Shown here piece by piece: positions 53,001-58,985 of a stretch of 64,000 bases of DNA (positions within the stretch are counted from its first letter, which is position 1; each line of letters starts with the position of its first letter). This DNA is from Dromaius novaehollandiae (lineage: Eukaryota; Chordata; Aves; Casuariiformes; Dromaiidae): the NCBI RefSeq assembly GCF_036370855.1, contig NC_088099.1, positions 29,842,501 to 29,906,500 of the forward strand. Direction: 5' to 3'. The position numbers and the translations under genes were made by a program. The notes under the pieces were generated by a model that was given only the letters and a program-made list of their open reading frames with translations, ran no database searches and was not told the DNA's origin.

Positions 53001-54360
53001 ATTTAATTTAAGTTTAACAGAGAATACTGTGTACTTCAGAACAAAGCACAACCTTCATGTGACTAACAATACGGCCCGAGACATAAGATTTCGATTAAAA
53101 ACACAGAACTACTTATTCGAAAGTCATCTTCCACTTACCCTAAAGTTCTTAAAGGAAAAAAAAAAAACCAAGAACAAAAACGCCCATTCCTAGGATTAAG
53201 TAGCTAGTAATACAACACTTCATCGCTTCATCGTCACATTTTTGCGTTAAAAAGATTGCCCCACAAGCTCTGTCATCTTTCTCTTAGCCAAAAGCTTTGC
53301 TGCAAGGAATTACCGGAGCATTTCTTGATCTTTTGCACGAAATGGTTCCAGTCCCGTCCAACAGGGAGCGAACCGGCAGCTTCCATAGGAGTAAAAGTAA
53401 TATTTGGGGGGGGGGGGGGGGGCGGGGAATCAAGATGCGTGGGAAACGGCGAAAGTCCTTGGGCTCGTAAACACAGCTTTAAAACACCTGGCGGTATATC
53501 AATGTCAGCCGTTTCGCTGTAATCCCTCAAGCCAGTTTTACGGAGATTACTTCCCGCGGCGCATTCCTTCCCCGGCCACGAAGGGCTCTAACGAGCCGCC
53601 GGGAGAAGCGGCGCCGCACATCTGGACACCAGCGCTGCGACACCAAGACTTCACGCCCAAGTGTCACGGCCGCGCCTGGCACAGCTCGGGCCGCGGCCGG
53701 GCGCTCCCGCCGCCCCTGCCTCGACGCTCCTCCACCCGCCCGCGGCGGCGGCAACTCTCCCCCGAGCCCTCGGCGCCCGGGCGCAGGGTCCCGCCGCAGC
53801 TCCGCCGCCCCTAGCCCGCCACGGGGGCAGGACAGCGGAGGAGCCGCCCCGCGGCCGGCGCGCGCTGCTCGCCGCCCCGCTCCGCTCCCCAGCGCCCCTC
53901 CGCGGCGCTCAGCCCGCAAGTTTGCCAAGTGGCGGAGCGGGGGGCCGCCGCCGCCGCCGGCCCCGCGGGAGAAGCCGCCGCGTCTGTCCCCCCCCCCCCC
54001 CCCCCGCCGGGCTCCGCGCCCCGGCGGCGGCCGCCCCGTCCCGTCCCGGGGCGTCGCGTCCCGCCCGCGCGGGGCTCACCAGGGGTCGAACTCGTGGATG
54101 ATGCTCTCGAAGCGGATGACGGCGAAGAGCCGGGAGCTGAAGCCAGCCAGCCAGGCCAGGAAGAGGATGGTGAAGGAGAGCAGCGACTGCCAGCCCGCCG
54201 GCTGCGACAGGCCCCCCGACAGGCCGCCTCCGCCCGCCGGGGGGCCCCCAGCAGCCGCGGCCGCCGCGCCGCCGCCGCCGGCCCCGGCGCGGCTGTTGAG
54301 CAGCGCCACGGAGTTGGCGGCGGGCTTGTGCTTGTTGTCGGGGGCCGAGTGCTCCGCCAT
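3155..54360 (-). CDS. STT3B: STT3B, oligosaccharyltransferase catalytic subunit (whole gene, 16 coding exons)
   Basis: Encodes the catalytic subunit of the OST-B complex, a multi-pass ER membrane protein that transfers the dolichol-linked oligosaccharide to Asn in N-X-S/T sequons; the STT3B form is known mainly for post-translational glycosylation of sites skipped by STT3A. The joined exons (54080-54360, 33200-33308, 31144-31431, 29362-29427, 25703-25802, 20984-21082, 19267-19413, 15497-15545, 13685-13839, 11734-11945, 10815-11002, 10148-10319, 7626-7799, 6462-6575, 5214-5426, 3155-3235) give 2448 nt, 815 residues plus stop; human STT3B is about 826. Motifs seen: EFD (residues 90-92), DNE (210-212), [10 protein letters not shown] (391-400), WWDYG (593-597), DNNTW (611-615) leading to GKAM (624-627). 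The long N-terminal Gly/Ala-rich extension and the Lys/Arg-rich C-terminus separate STT3B from STT3A. The start has a strong Kozak context (A at -3, G at +4). All introns are GT/AG and all phases agree, so the gene looks functional. Confidence 0.98.
3236..5213 (-). other. STT3B: STT3B intron 15
   Basis: 1978 nt of AT-rich intron with GT/AG ends. Contains an A13 run near 4990. No repeat family or embedded RNA gene recognised. Confidence 0.9.
5214..5426 (-). CDS. STT3B: STT3B exon 15
   Basis: Encodes residues 719-789 of the C-terminal lumenal domain, including [20 protein letters not shown] and [20 protein letters not shown], ending KQKYLSKK. In phase at both ends. Acceptor TTTTTTAG|CTG; the donor AAG|GTGGGT is weaker than most others in the gene. 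Confidence 0.97.
5427..7625 (-). other. STT3B: STT3B introns 14 and 13 (flanking exon 14)
   Basis: Intron 14 spans 5427-6461 and intron 13 spans 6576-7625, both AT-rich. A 14-nt T run on the plus strand lies at 7261-7274. Open frames at 5844-6134 and 7366-7575 show no recognisable similarity. Confidence 0.88.
6462..6575 (-). CDS. STT3B: STT3B exon 14
   Basis: Encodes residues 681-718, [20 protein letters not shown] then [18 protein letters not shown], part of the lumenal soluble domain. In phase at both ends. Acceptor TTTCAAAG|GAA; the donor CAG|GTTAGT departs slightly from consensus. Confidence 0.97.
7626..7799 (-). CDS. STT3B: STT3B exon 13
   Basis: Encodes residues 623-680, 58 codons in phase at both ends. 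It starts [20 protein letters not shown], with the Lys and Met of the DK motif, and continues through [20 protein letters not shown] to HPKDIR. Acceptor GATACAG|GTG and donor CGG|GTAAGT. Confidence 0.97.
7800..10147 (-). other. STT3B: STT3B intron 12
   Basis: 2348 nt between exons 12 and 13. Short overlapping open frames near 8590-9062 and 9737-9967 do not resemble any protein I know. No repeat recognised. Confidence 0.88.
10148..10319 (-). CDS. STT3B: STT3B exon 12 (WWDYG motif)
   Basis: Completes Gly565 and encodes residues 566-622. It carries the family hallmark WWDYG (593-597), which binds the +2 Ser/Thr of the sequon, and [12 protein letters not shown], the start of the DK region with sequons that are themselves glycosylated in yeast Stt3. 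Acceptor TTTTTCAG|T and donor CTG|GTAAGG. Confidence 0.98.
10320..11733 (-). other. STT3B: STT3B introns 11 and 10 (flanking exon 11)
   Basis: Intron 11 (10320-10814, 495 nt) is the shortest of the gene and intron 10 spans 11003-11733 (731 nt). The only simple sequence is an AT-rich stretch near 11620-11665 made of TATA and AAAT units. Confidence 0.9.
10815..11002 (-). CDS. STT3B: STT3B exon 11 (last membrane helix)
   Basis: Encodes residues 503-564 and two bases of Gly565. A charged cytosolic stretch ([17 protein letters not shown]) leads into the Met/Leu-rich helix [20 protein letters not shown], then the start of the lumenal catalytic domain ([18 protein letters not shown]). Acceptor TTGTTTAG|GCA and donor GATGG|GTAAGT. 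Confidence 0.97.
11734..11945 (-). CDS. STT3B: STT3B exon 10
   Basis: Completes Val432 and encodes residues 433-502. It covers the last membrane helices, including [20 protein letters not shown], where the conserved Arg of STT3 membrane helices is visible, and the acidic cytosolic loop [12 protein letters not shown]. Acceptor TCTCTGCAG|TT and donor AAG|GTGAGG. Confidence 0.97.
12376..12390 (+). mobile_element. Solo MITE-like end
   Basis: GGGCTTGTCTACATT, an exact 15-base match to the reverse complement of the right terminal repeat of the element at 14358-14595. No partner end was found in the following 600 bases, so this is probably a truncated copy. Confidence 0.45.
12916..12962 (+). repeat. 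Two-copy tandem duplication, about 23-24 nt
   Basis: GGGCAATCCTATGGACAGCC is followed directly by GGGTAATCCTATGTGGCAGC, each continuing to CATA. Two near-identical units in intron 9. Confidence 0.8.
13685..13839 (-). CDS. STT3B: STT3B exon 9 (SVSE motif)
   Basis: Completes Gly380, encodes residues 381-431 and the first base of Val432. It holds [10 protein letters not shown] (391-400) in the flexible external loop, whose Glu contacts the sequon Asn in bacterial and archaeal homologues. Two membrane segments follow. Donor TTTG|GTAAGA. The acceptor is unusual: a T-run then six A's immediately before the final G of the AG. Confidence 0.96.
13840..15496 (-). other. STT3B: STT3B intron 8
   Basis: 1657 nt. 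Holds the 238-bp inverted-repeat element at 14358-14595 and a short run of TCTA units near 14620-14640. Confidence 0.9.
14358..14595. mobile_element. MITE-like element with terminal inverted repeats
   Basis: 238 bp bounded by GGCCTTGTCTACACTT on the left and the reverse complement of GGGCTTGTCTACATT on the right, flanked on both sides by the trinucleotide TCA (14355-14357 and 14596-14598), consistent with a 3-bp target-site duplication. It has no coding capacity. A 3-bp duplication fits the PIF/Harbinger superfamily, but that is inference; I cannot name the family with certainty. Confidence 0.65.
15497..15545 (-). CDS. STT3B: STT3B exon 8 (49 nt)
   Basis: The smallest exon. Completes Gly364, encodes [15 protein letters not shown] (residues 365-379) and gives two bases of Gly380. 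Acceptor TTCAG|GT and donor ACCGG|GTAAGT. Its length is not a multiple of three, so skipping it would shift the frame and remove the lumenal stretch just before the SVSE motif. Confidence 0.96.
16221..16263. repeat. Inverted repeat, 13-bp perfect arms
   Basis: TGTTTCAGCTTCT at 16221-16233 pairs perfectly with AGAAGCTGAAACA at 16251-16263, leaving a 17-nt loop. It lies just before the CR1 fragment in intron 7. The stem is too short for a typical microRNA precursor. Confidence 0.9.
16455..17684 (+). mobile_element. Degraded CR1 LINE fragment
   Basis: Non-LTR retrotransposon remnant, plus strand, antisense to STT3B. An open stretch at 16670-16960 contains a recognisable reverse transcriptase piece with [15 protein letters not shown] and [10 protein letters not shown], matching the CR1 pattern around RT motif A. 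Most of the RT 3' part is missing. Downstream sequence at about 17310-17680 matches the CR1 3' region and ends in CCTTCCAGCCAGCATTTCTA, the usual CR1 tail. Frame breaks and gaps indicate an old, inactive copy. The 5' boundary is approximate. Confidence 0.85.
19267..19413 (-). CDS. STT3B: STT3B exon 7
   Basis: Completes Gly315 and encodes residues 316-363 plus the first base of Gly364: [36 protein letters not shown] and a hydrophobic helix ending SVIYLTYT. Acceptor TTCTTTAG|GT and donor ACAG|GTAAAT. Confidence 0.97.
19414..20983 (-). other. STT3B: STT3B intron 6
   Basis: 1570 nt, strongly AT-rich. No repeat or RNA gene recognised. Confidence 0.9.
20984..21082 (-). CDS. STT3B: STT3B exon 6
   Basis: Encodes residues 282-314 and the first base of Gly315. 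It contains a membrane helix and the loop [20 protein letters not shown], conserved in the family. Acceptor TTTTCTAG|CA and donor GCAG|GTAAGA. Confidence 0.97.
21083..25702 (-). other. STT3B: STT3B intron 5
   Basis: 4620 nt. Contains a short CCCG tandem at 21181-21196, an unidentified CpG-containing patch at about 22010-22290, and a T17 run at 24641-24657. The rest is AT-rich. Confidence 0.88.
24641..24657 (+). repeat. Poly(T) tract
   Basis: 17 T's on plus (poly(A) in STT3B sense) in intron 5. No retroposed sequence was recognised next to it. Confidence 0.9.
25703..25802 (-). CDS. STT3B: STT3B exon 5
   Basis: Encodes residues 249-281 and the first base of Ala282. It starts [20 protein letters not shown], a membrane region of STT3, and ends [10 protein letters not shown]. 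Acceptor TCTCATAG|GTC and donor ATCG|GTAAGT. Confidence 0.97.
25803..29361 (-). other. STT3B: STT3B intron 4
   Basis: 3559 nt. A GC-raised patch at about 26090-26470 is open on both strands but unrecognised and may be an old insertion. The rest is AT-rich. Confidence 0.88.
29362..29427 (-). CDS. STT3B: STT3B exon 4
   Basis: Encodes residues 227-248, [20 protein letters not shown] then YM: 22 codons, in phase at both ends. Acceptor TTTAAAG|GTC and donor ATG|GTAAGC. Too short to be an obvious ORF; found by continuing the STT3B protein across the intron. Confidence 0.96.
29428..31143 (-). other. STT3B: STT3B intron 3
   Basis: 1716 nt of AT-rich intron. No repeat or RNA gene recognised. Confidence 0.9.
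31144..31431 (-). CDS. STT3B: STT3B exon 3
   Basis: Encodes residues 131-226 (96 codons, phase 0 at both ends), the largest coding exon. It covers several membrane segments and the second acidic motif SFDNEG, with Asp210 and Glu212. An N-V-T sequon follows the first helix. Acceptor TCCTTTCAG|GTA and donor TGG|GTAAGT. Confidence 0.97.
31432..33199 (-). other. STT3B: STT3B intron 2
   Basis: 1768 nt. Dominated by the 77-nt (GT)n microsatellite at 31937-32013; otherwise AT-rich with nothing recognised. Confidence 0.9.
31937..32013 (+). repeat. (GT)n microsatellite
   Basis: 77 nt of uninterrupted GT (38.5 units) in intron 2. In the STT3B pre-mRNA it reads as CA repeats, a potential hnRNP L binding tract. 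Confidence 0.97.
33200..33308 (-). CDS. STT3B: STT3B exon 2
   Basis: Completes Trp94 and encodes residues 95-130, [20 protein letters not shown] followed by [16 protein letters not shown], the first lumenal loop of STT3. Acceptor TTTCTAG|G and donor ACT|GTAAGT. Begins in phase 2 and ends in phase 0. Confidence 0.97.
34899..34918 (+). repeat. (TA)n microsatellite
   Basis: A poly(A) stretch followed by about ten TA units, then a C/A-rich segment, in intron 1. Confidence 0.8.
36985..37013 (+). repeat. G-run with GGGT repeats
   Basis: Fourteen G's followed by TGGG units, in intron 1 on the STT3B template strand. Fits the intramolecular G-quadruplex pattern. Confidence 0.9.
38164..38196. repeat. 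Inverted repeat, 12-bp perfect arms
   Basis: TGTTTCTATTAG and CTAATAGAAACA are perfect reverse complements separated by 9 nt. Located in STT3B intron 1, with no associated gene. Confidence 0.9.
38231..38253 (+). repeat. CATA/CA microsatellite
   Basis: Short run of ACAT units passing into CA dinucleotides in intron 1. Confidence 0.8.
41917..41938. repeat. 22-bp perfect palindrome
   Basis: Arms GATTGGGAGCA and TGCTCCCAATC meet with no spacer. Outer GCACT (41906-41910) and AGTGC (41945-41949) extend the symmetry imperfectly. Intron 1. Confidence 0.92.
45680..46020 (+). mobile_element. CR1 LINE 3' end fragment (avian type)
   Basis: A 5'-truncated CR1 of about 340 nt, antisense to STT3B in intron 1. 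It matches the CR1 3' region: GATGGGGCCAGACTCTTCTC, GTTGCCCAGAGAGATTGTGG, TTCCTTGGAGATATTCAAAA, then GGACCAGACGATCTCCAGAG and CCCCTTCCAACCC at the tail. This 3' end is typical of bird CR1 subfamilies, the best lineage clue here. The open frame over it (45654-45947) is a repeat remnant, not a gene. Confidence 0.92.
53406..53422 (+). repeat. Poly(G) tract
   Basis: 17 consecutive G's on the plus strand at the inner edge of the CpG island, in intron 1. Poly-Gly and poly-Pro frames across it are artefacts. Confidence 0.92.
53988..54005 (+). repeat. Poly(C) tract
   Basis: 18 consecutive C's on plus, so a G18 run in the STT3B pre-mRNA, about 75 nt into intron 1 after the exon 1 donor. Confidence 0.92.
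54080..54360 (-). CDS. STT3B: STT3B exon 1 (start codon)
   Basis: Encodes residues 1-93 and the first two bases of Trp94. It opens with [12 protein letters not shown], then a low-complexity Gly/Ala/Pro tract (about residues 25-47), then [16 protein letters not shown] and the first membrane segment (about 60-82). It ends in the lumenal EFDP motif, whose Asp takes part in metal and acceptor-peptide binding in this family. The donor is CTG|GTGAGC. The exon lies inside the CpG island. Confidence 0.97.
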
Positions 54361-54850
54361 GTTGTACCCGGGGCTCCCTCGCAGCCTCTCCGCCTGGCGC
54401 GTGCGGGGAGGAGGCAGGGGAGAGGGAGGGGGAGGAAGGGCGGGGGGAGGGAGGCTCGGCAGGGCAGGGCAGGGGAGGGGAGGGGCAGAGCCCGCGCGCT
54501 CGCTCTCTCCGCGCTCCCTCACTGCCTCCCCGCCGCCGCCGCCGCCTCCCCGCCGGGCCGGGACCTGCCTCCCGCCGCCGCCGTCACCATGCCAGTGCGG
54601 CGCGGGGGCGGGGCCAGTGACGAGTGGGGCGGGGCTGGGCTCCAGGCGGGACTGCCCGAGGCGGGGGGAGGGGGCGGCCGCGCGCGCGCGGGCAGGGCCG
54701 GCGGGATGGGGGGGGCTGCAGGCGAGGGACGCCGGCGGGGCGCGCGGTGAGGGGCGAGGCGGGAGAGAAGGGGAGGGGCGGGGACGCGCGAGGGCTCCCG
54801 GAGCGGGGCCTCCCGCGCGAGCGGTTTGACATTGCCGCCCTCCCGCGCGG
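54361..54850 (-). other. STT3B: STT3B 5' UTR and core promoter region (approximate)
   Basis: Lies between the start codon and the GC/CCAAT box cluster. In mRNA sense it is C-rich and pyrimidine-rich; the plus strand at about 54400-54490 is a dense run of GGGAGG-type units. The transcription start cannot be read from sequence; spacing from the CCAAT boxes suggests roughly 54800-54850. Confidence 0.5.
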
Positions 54851-54862
54851 GAGGAGCTACGC

Positions 54863-54876
54863 GGGGCGGGGCGGGG
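54863..54876 (+). promoter_or_regulatory. Tandem GC boxes (Sp/KLF-type)
   Basis: GGGGCGGGGCGGGG, overlapping GC boxes. A further GGGGCGGGGCC lies near 54605. Placed between the CCAAT cluster and the start codon, as expected for a TATA-less CpG-island promoter. Confidence 0.6.
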
Positions 54877-54910
54877 CTGGGAGGAGAGGGCACGGGTGGC
54901 GGGGGAGGGA

Positions 54911-55097
54911 CCAATCCCCTCCGTAGTCGCTCCAACAGGAACTCCGTGACGGCCTGTCACAGAGCGACAGGTACTTAAAAGAGGCGGGGCGAGGCCAGGC
55001 AGCCAATCGGAGCGGCGGGGTGGAGGGCATGCGCTCATCGCCTGCCATTGGGGGTAAGTAAAAGGGAGGGAGGTGGCTAGTGGCGGTTTGCGCCAAT
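54911..55097. promoter_or_regulatory. Cluster of four CCAAT boxes (NF-Y sites)
   Basis: CCAAT at 54911-54915, 55003-55007 and 55093-55097 on plus and 55047-55051 on minus. Several have NF-Y-like flanks (AGCCAATCGG, CGCCAATGAG). No CCAAT-N9-CCACG ER-stress element was found at any of them, so direct unfolded-protein control is not supported by sequence. Confidence 0.65.
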
Positions 55098-55127
55098 GAG
55101 CGTGAGTCTGCGGGCGTGGCGTACAAG

Positions 55128-55135
55128 TCACGTGA
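55128..55135. promoter_or_regulatory. E-box TCACGTGA
   Basis: Palindromic TCACGTGA, the preferred site of USF and MiT/TFE basic helix-loop-helix factors, 31 bp beyond the last CCAAT box. Confidence 0.55.
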
Positions 55136-55282
55136 AGGTGCAGGCGCCGTCAGTAGCGGCGAGCCCCTTCAGCGGCTCCCGGCGCAGGGCAAGGACGCTG
55201 CGGTGCGTATGGGCTGGCGGGGCGGCACCGCTCCCGGCGTGCTCTGCGCGAGGTTCCCCCTCCTCCAGCTCCGTGGCGTGAA

Positions 55283-55301
55283 GCATACTGGGAGTCGTAG
55301 T
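55283..55301 (-). promoter_or_regulatory. ZNF143-type promoter motif
   Basis: On the minus strand this reads ACTACGACTCCCAGTATGC, 16 of 19 identical to the known ACTACAATTCCCAGAATGC element bound by ZNF143. Such motifs usually sit within about 100 bp of a start site and are frequent at divergent promoters. It is about 920 bp upstream of the STT3B start codon. Confidence 0.55.
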
Positions 55302-56781
55302 CAGCGGGGTGGAGGCGTCCTTGTGGCCCTCTGCGCTCGAGGGGCTGCTCCAACGGTTCTAACAGCTCTAGCTGCTCTCGCTTGCCGGGTGCTCGTCTTG
55401 TGGCACCGCAGGGTCCCGGCTCGCTCGCTGTGGGAGGGCGCAGGGGGTGACGGGAGCCAGCAGCAGTACCTGCCGTCCACAGGGAGTCCTGGGAGCTCAC
55501 CTCCCTGCCCTGAGGGAGCACAGGGGTGGTGTTAAGCAGTACTCACCTGCGTCCCTGCCCTGGAGCCTCCTTTTGCTTGTCCTTCACGGTATGAACTTAC
55601 TCTTTCTAGGCTCTGGCTCCTCCGGGCTTACGTACCTTTGATCCATTTGTGTAGTACGTTTAATTACCCTGGCTGGCTGCTGCAGGCCCCAGCACCAGGA
55701 ATGGGCACTTAGGCAGCTAGGAGGAGTAGCTAAAGGCAAGGCCTGCCCTGTCTGAGGTCTGGGAGGACTTGCTGCCCTCACCCCTGCAAGCCAACATGGG
55801 CGGCCTGGGCCTGCCTGCCACTGCTGGGAGCTCTCCAGTTCCAAGCTGGTGCAGAGACTCACAAATGGAAGCTTTGTGGGTTTTTTTTATGTGATTTTTT
55901 TCTTGTTTTCTGCATTTTCATAATGAGATGTTATTTGGTAATCTCATAATTTCCTTAAATATTTTGTAAAACCCCAAAGTCATAAGGAAAATCTGAAGAT
56001 TTCAGAAAACTGAAAGCTAGTAGAGTTTTGAGGCCTCACTCTTACTTTTTGAACAGTCACAATAAGCAGGACTCTTGCAGATGCTCAGCCTTGCGGGCCT
56101 TCATTCGAATTAATGACATAGAGATGGCAGGAGACCATGTGCTTTAGAAGCTTTGTATGGTGCTAAGCACATTCAAAATGAAAATGTGTGGTATTAAAAC
56201 CACTTACACTACAAACTCCTTTTCTGGCTTTACTGCCTGAGCTTTAGACACTCCTCTTGATAGGCAAACCCAGCTTGTCAGAGGTCCTGAAATTTTCAGT
56301 TCAATTTTGCTAGAATCCATGGAGACTACACTTTTCAAAATTGGGCCCTAGCGGCCTAAAATTATTCTAATTCTTACTACTCTAGTTGTTTTTTTTATTT
56401 GCTGAAAGAAGAAAGCAATATCTTTCTTTGTAAGTGAAGTGGTATCCTTTCTATTATAGATGTTCTTTTTGTGGAAAGCCCTGTTTAACAACTCCTAGAT
56501 AATGTAACTGCTTTTCCTCAATCCTTGCATTATTTTGCAGCTGTGACCAAACTGCTAAGTTTGAAAGCAAAGTTACTGTACTGTATAGTGTGTGCATGTT
56601 TGAAGATGAACACTTGGCTATAATGTTGTTCCTAAGAGATTCCATTTTTATAGTCTTTTACAATAAGATCTGGAAACTTCCAGAAAATTGTAAGGTTCAG
56701 TTTTGCTGAATTTGTCTCTTAAAAGGCTATGTTTGATTTTTTTTTTCCAGTATCGTATTCGCCGCTATTCTTGTTAAAATA

Positions 56782-56833
56782 GGCTAATAATATGTCCAAG
56801 AGAAATTGGCTAATAATATATTCAAGAGAAACT
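56782..56833 (+). repeat. Two-copy tandem duplication, 26 nt
   Basis: Two units starting GGCTAATAATAT with a period of 26 nt and three mismatches, in upstream intergenic DNA. Confidence 0.85.
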
Positions 56834-58985
56834 TAAGTTAGACATTTGTCCCTTTTCTAGTCTTTTCTGTGAGATTTGTCTAATGAGCTGACCAACTGGC
56901 ATTTCAAGTGAAGGATTCTTTTTTTAATTGGCTCGTGAACAAAGAGCAAGTGGAACTAGAAATTTGCAAATATCAAGTGTTTTCTGAAATGCTTTCACTG
57001 ATTTTCCAACACGCTCAATCCCGGTCTACTGTTCTGAAATGATGATGTGGTTCTCCCGTTCTAACAGTTTGGATTCTGTCTTTTGGCAACAGCAGATCAG
57101 GTTTAATGCTACAGTAGAGGAACTGCTTTAAGTGGTGGTGGTGGTGTATATAGGACACCTTTATCTTTTCTCTCCCTCCTCCTCCCGTCCCCAACAAAGA
57201 CCATTTCTCTAGTAGATGAGGAGTCAGATGGGGTTGGTGATGCACATCAATCTGGAAGAACGTGAATATCAGCACTTCTTTTTTACATAAGCTTTAATAT
57301 CAGTGTTAACTTGTTTTTATTAGGAAATTTTTTATTTAGAAATTATTGCAGATCTTGATATGGATGAAGTTATATAGTGCTCACTCTAAATTTCACTGCT
57401 ATAACTTTTACTTTCACAACAGTGAGGTTTTATCATTTTAACTATACTAACAGAGTTAAATCAGACAATTTTCTGAGAATAGACGAGCCCAGACAGAGGG
57501 GCTTGATTTATTCGAATGCTGACTAGTGGTAAAGTGTTTCCTTGACCCTGGTAACAAATGATATTGTTCCATATTCATTTTCAAGCCATTCAGAAGTCTG
57601 TACTGTTGAGTACCTCAGCGTTCAGATAATGAACTTTAGTGGTAGCAAAAGCACAGTTCTAGTAAAAGCTTTTATTAATGTTTCTGTAAATAAACTGTTT
57701 GAATTTTTGTATGAAATAAGATTTATTAGTCTCAATAAAATCGATCAGATACACGTAGATCAAAATTCATAGCCTCTTGTAGTTAGATGGAAGGATTCAA
57801 TGATTTTGTCATTATTGCCATGACAGAAATGGAAAGTTTAGTTCTGTAGAGGACATGCAAAACTTGTCTACTGAACAACTGCATTCAAGCTGTAGTTGTT
57901 ACAGCTTGATGGGATGGAAATTTTTAATCTCTTTTTCCTCCTATCCTCTTGTGTTCCTACTTTTTGTTTTAAGGTAATTTGGTTTTATTTGTTCTACTGT
58001 GTGTGGTGATGTTTTCTTTGAACACAAAAAAACAAAAAATGTCCACATTAGTGGTTGAGGAGTTGAATTTGCCTAACAACCATGAATGATTTTGCACATG
58101 GAAGATAACTTCCCTCATCTGAGCTTGCAAAATAATATCCAAATGCCATAAGAAAAAAAAAAAACCCTTATTTAATTTTCAAGCATCCTTAACAGTGGAA
58201 TTATTAAGGGAATAATGCCAAGTGCAGAATTCATGTTACAGTTGTACAAACTGGAGAATCTTGGAAGTTGTGGATCTGCAAACAGGAAAATGTCAGATGA
58301 AAACTGATTTCTTAAGAAAGCAACCATGTATCACTAATATTCAGCCTGCTGTTGAAAGAATGGTAAACAAAATTCATGCAGGAGAAACTAGACACATGTG
58401 TAATAAAGTATTAATCAGAAGTACAGATTTATGGTTGGGGGAACAATTCATACTTCTCAGCAGGCTCTATTGGCAACAGTTCAGCATAGTTTATAAGCAG
58501 GAGTAGGTACCTCTGTTAAGAAAGCTATAGCTTCAAAAACCTGTTTAGGTTTGAGACGAATAAAAGAGACTCTTAATCCTTCCAACTTGTTTGTCTTGTA
58601 GATGAATAAGTTTGTAAGTTTGTTGTTAAAATTTTTGTGGATGGCTTTAGTAACTAATGAAACAATATTTCCTAGACTAAAGGATATTACAGTGTAAGCA
58701 GTACAGTGCTGCATAAATTAATGTATTTGGTTTCAGTGATTGTGCTCAGTTCATAGCCTGTATGGTCATTGTTGAAAAATGTATGGCAGTGTTTAAACCA
58801 AAGAAAACATAAAACTTGAGATTTTCAAGGGTAATTATGTGCAACAGTATTTAAATAATAGCTGTATATTAGACTCTAAGTAGACAAAATGGCACAAGTT
58901 TAAACTAATTTTAGAATCAGTTTAATTAAGCAGGTGCAGCCCTTTGTGGAAACATGTAAATTGCTTAAGACAGTTGTAAACTGAT

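Larger units (their letters stand above)
33309..54079 (-). other. STT3B: STT3B intron 1 (about 20.8 kb)
   Basis: By far the largest intron, 40% of the gene. Contents seen: TA microsatellite near 34900, G-run with GGGT units at 36985-37013, 12-bp inverted repeat at 38164-38196, CA repeat at 38231-38253, 22-bp palindrome at 41917-41938, unidentified GC-raised patches at 43500-43950 and 50720-51125, CR1 fragment at 45680-46020, and the CpG island flank from 53545. No exon-like coding of a second gene was found. Confidence 0.88.
53545..55460. promoter_or_regulatory. STT3B: CpG island covering the STT3B promoter and exon 1
   Basis: About 1.9 kb of very GC- and CpG-rich sequence in an otherwise AT-rich window. 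It includes exon 1, the 5' UTR and the upstream promoter. Many long overlapping open frames here arise from GC content and are not genes. Confidence 0.93.

Noticed and set aside
53404-55535. Long overlapping open frames on both strands (up to 273 codons plus, 151 codons at 55080-55535)
   Set aside because: Produced by GC-rich CpG-island composition with Pro/Arg/Gly/Ala runs; only the exon 1 part of the minus frame matches a known protein.
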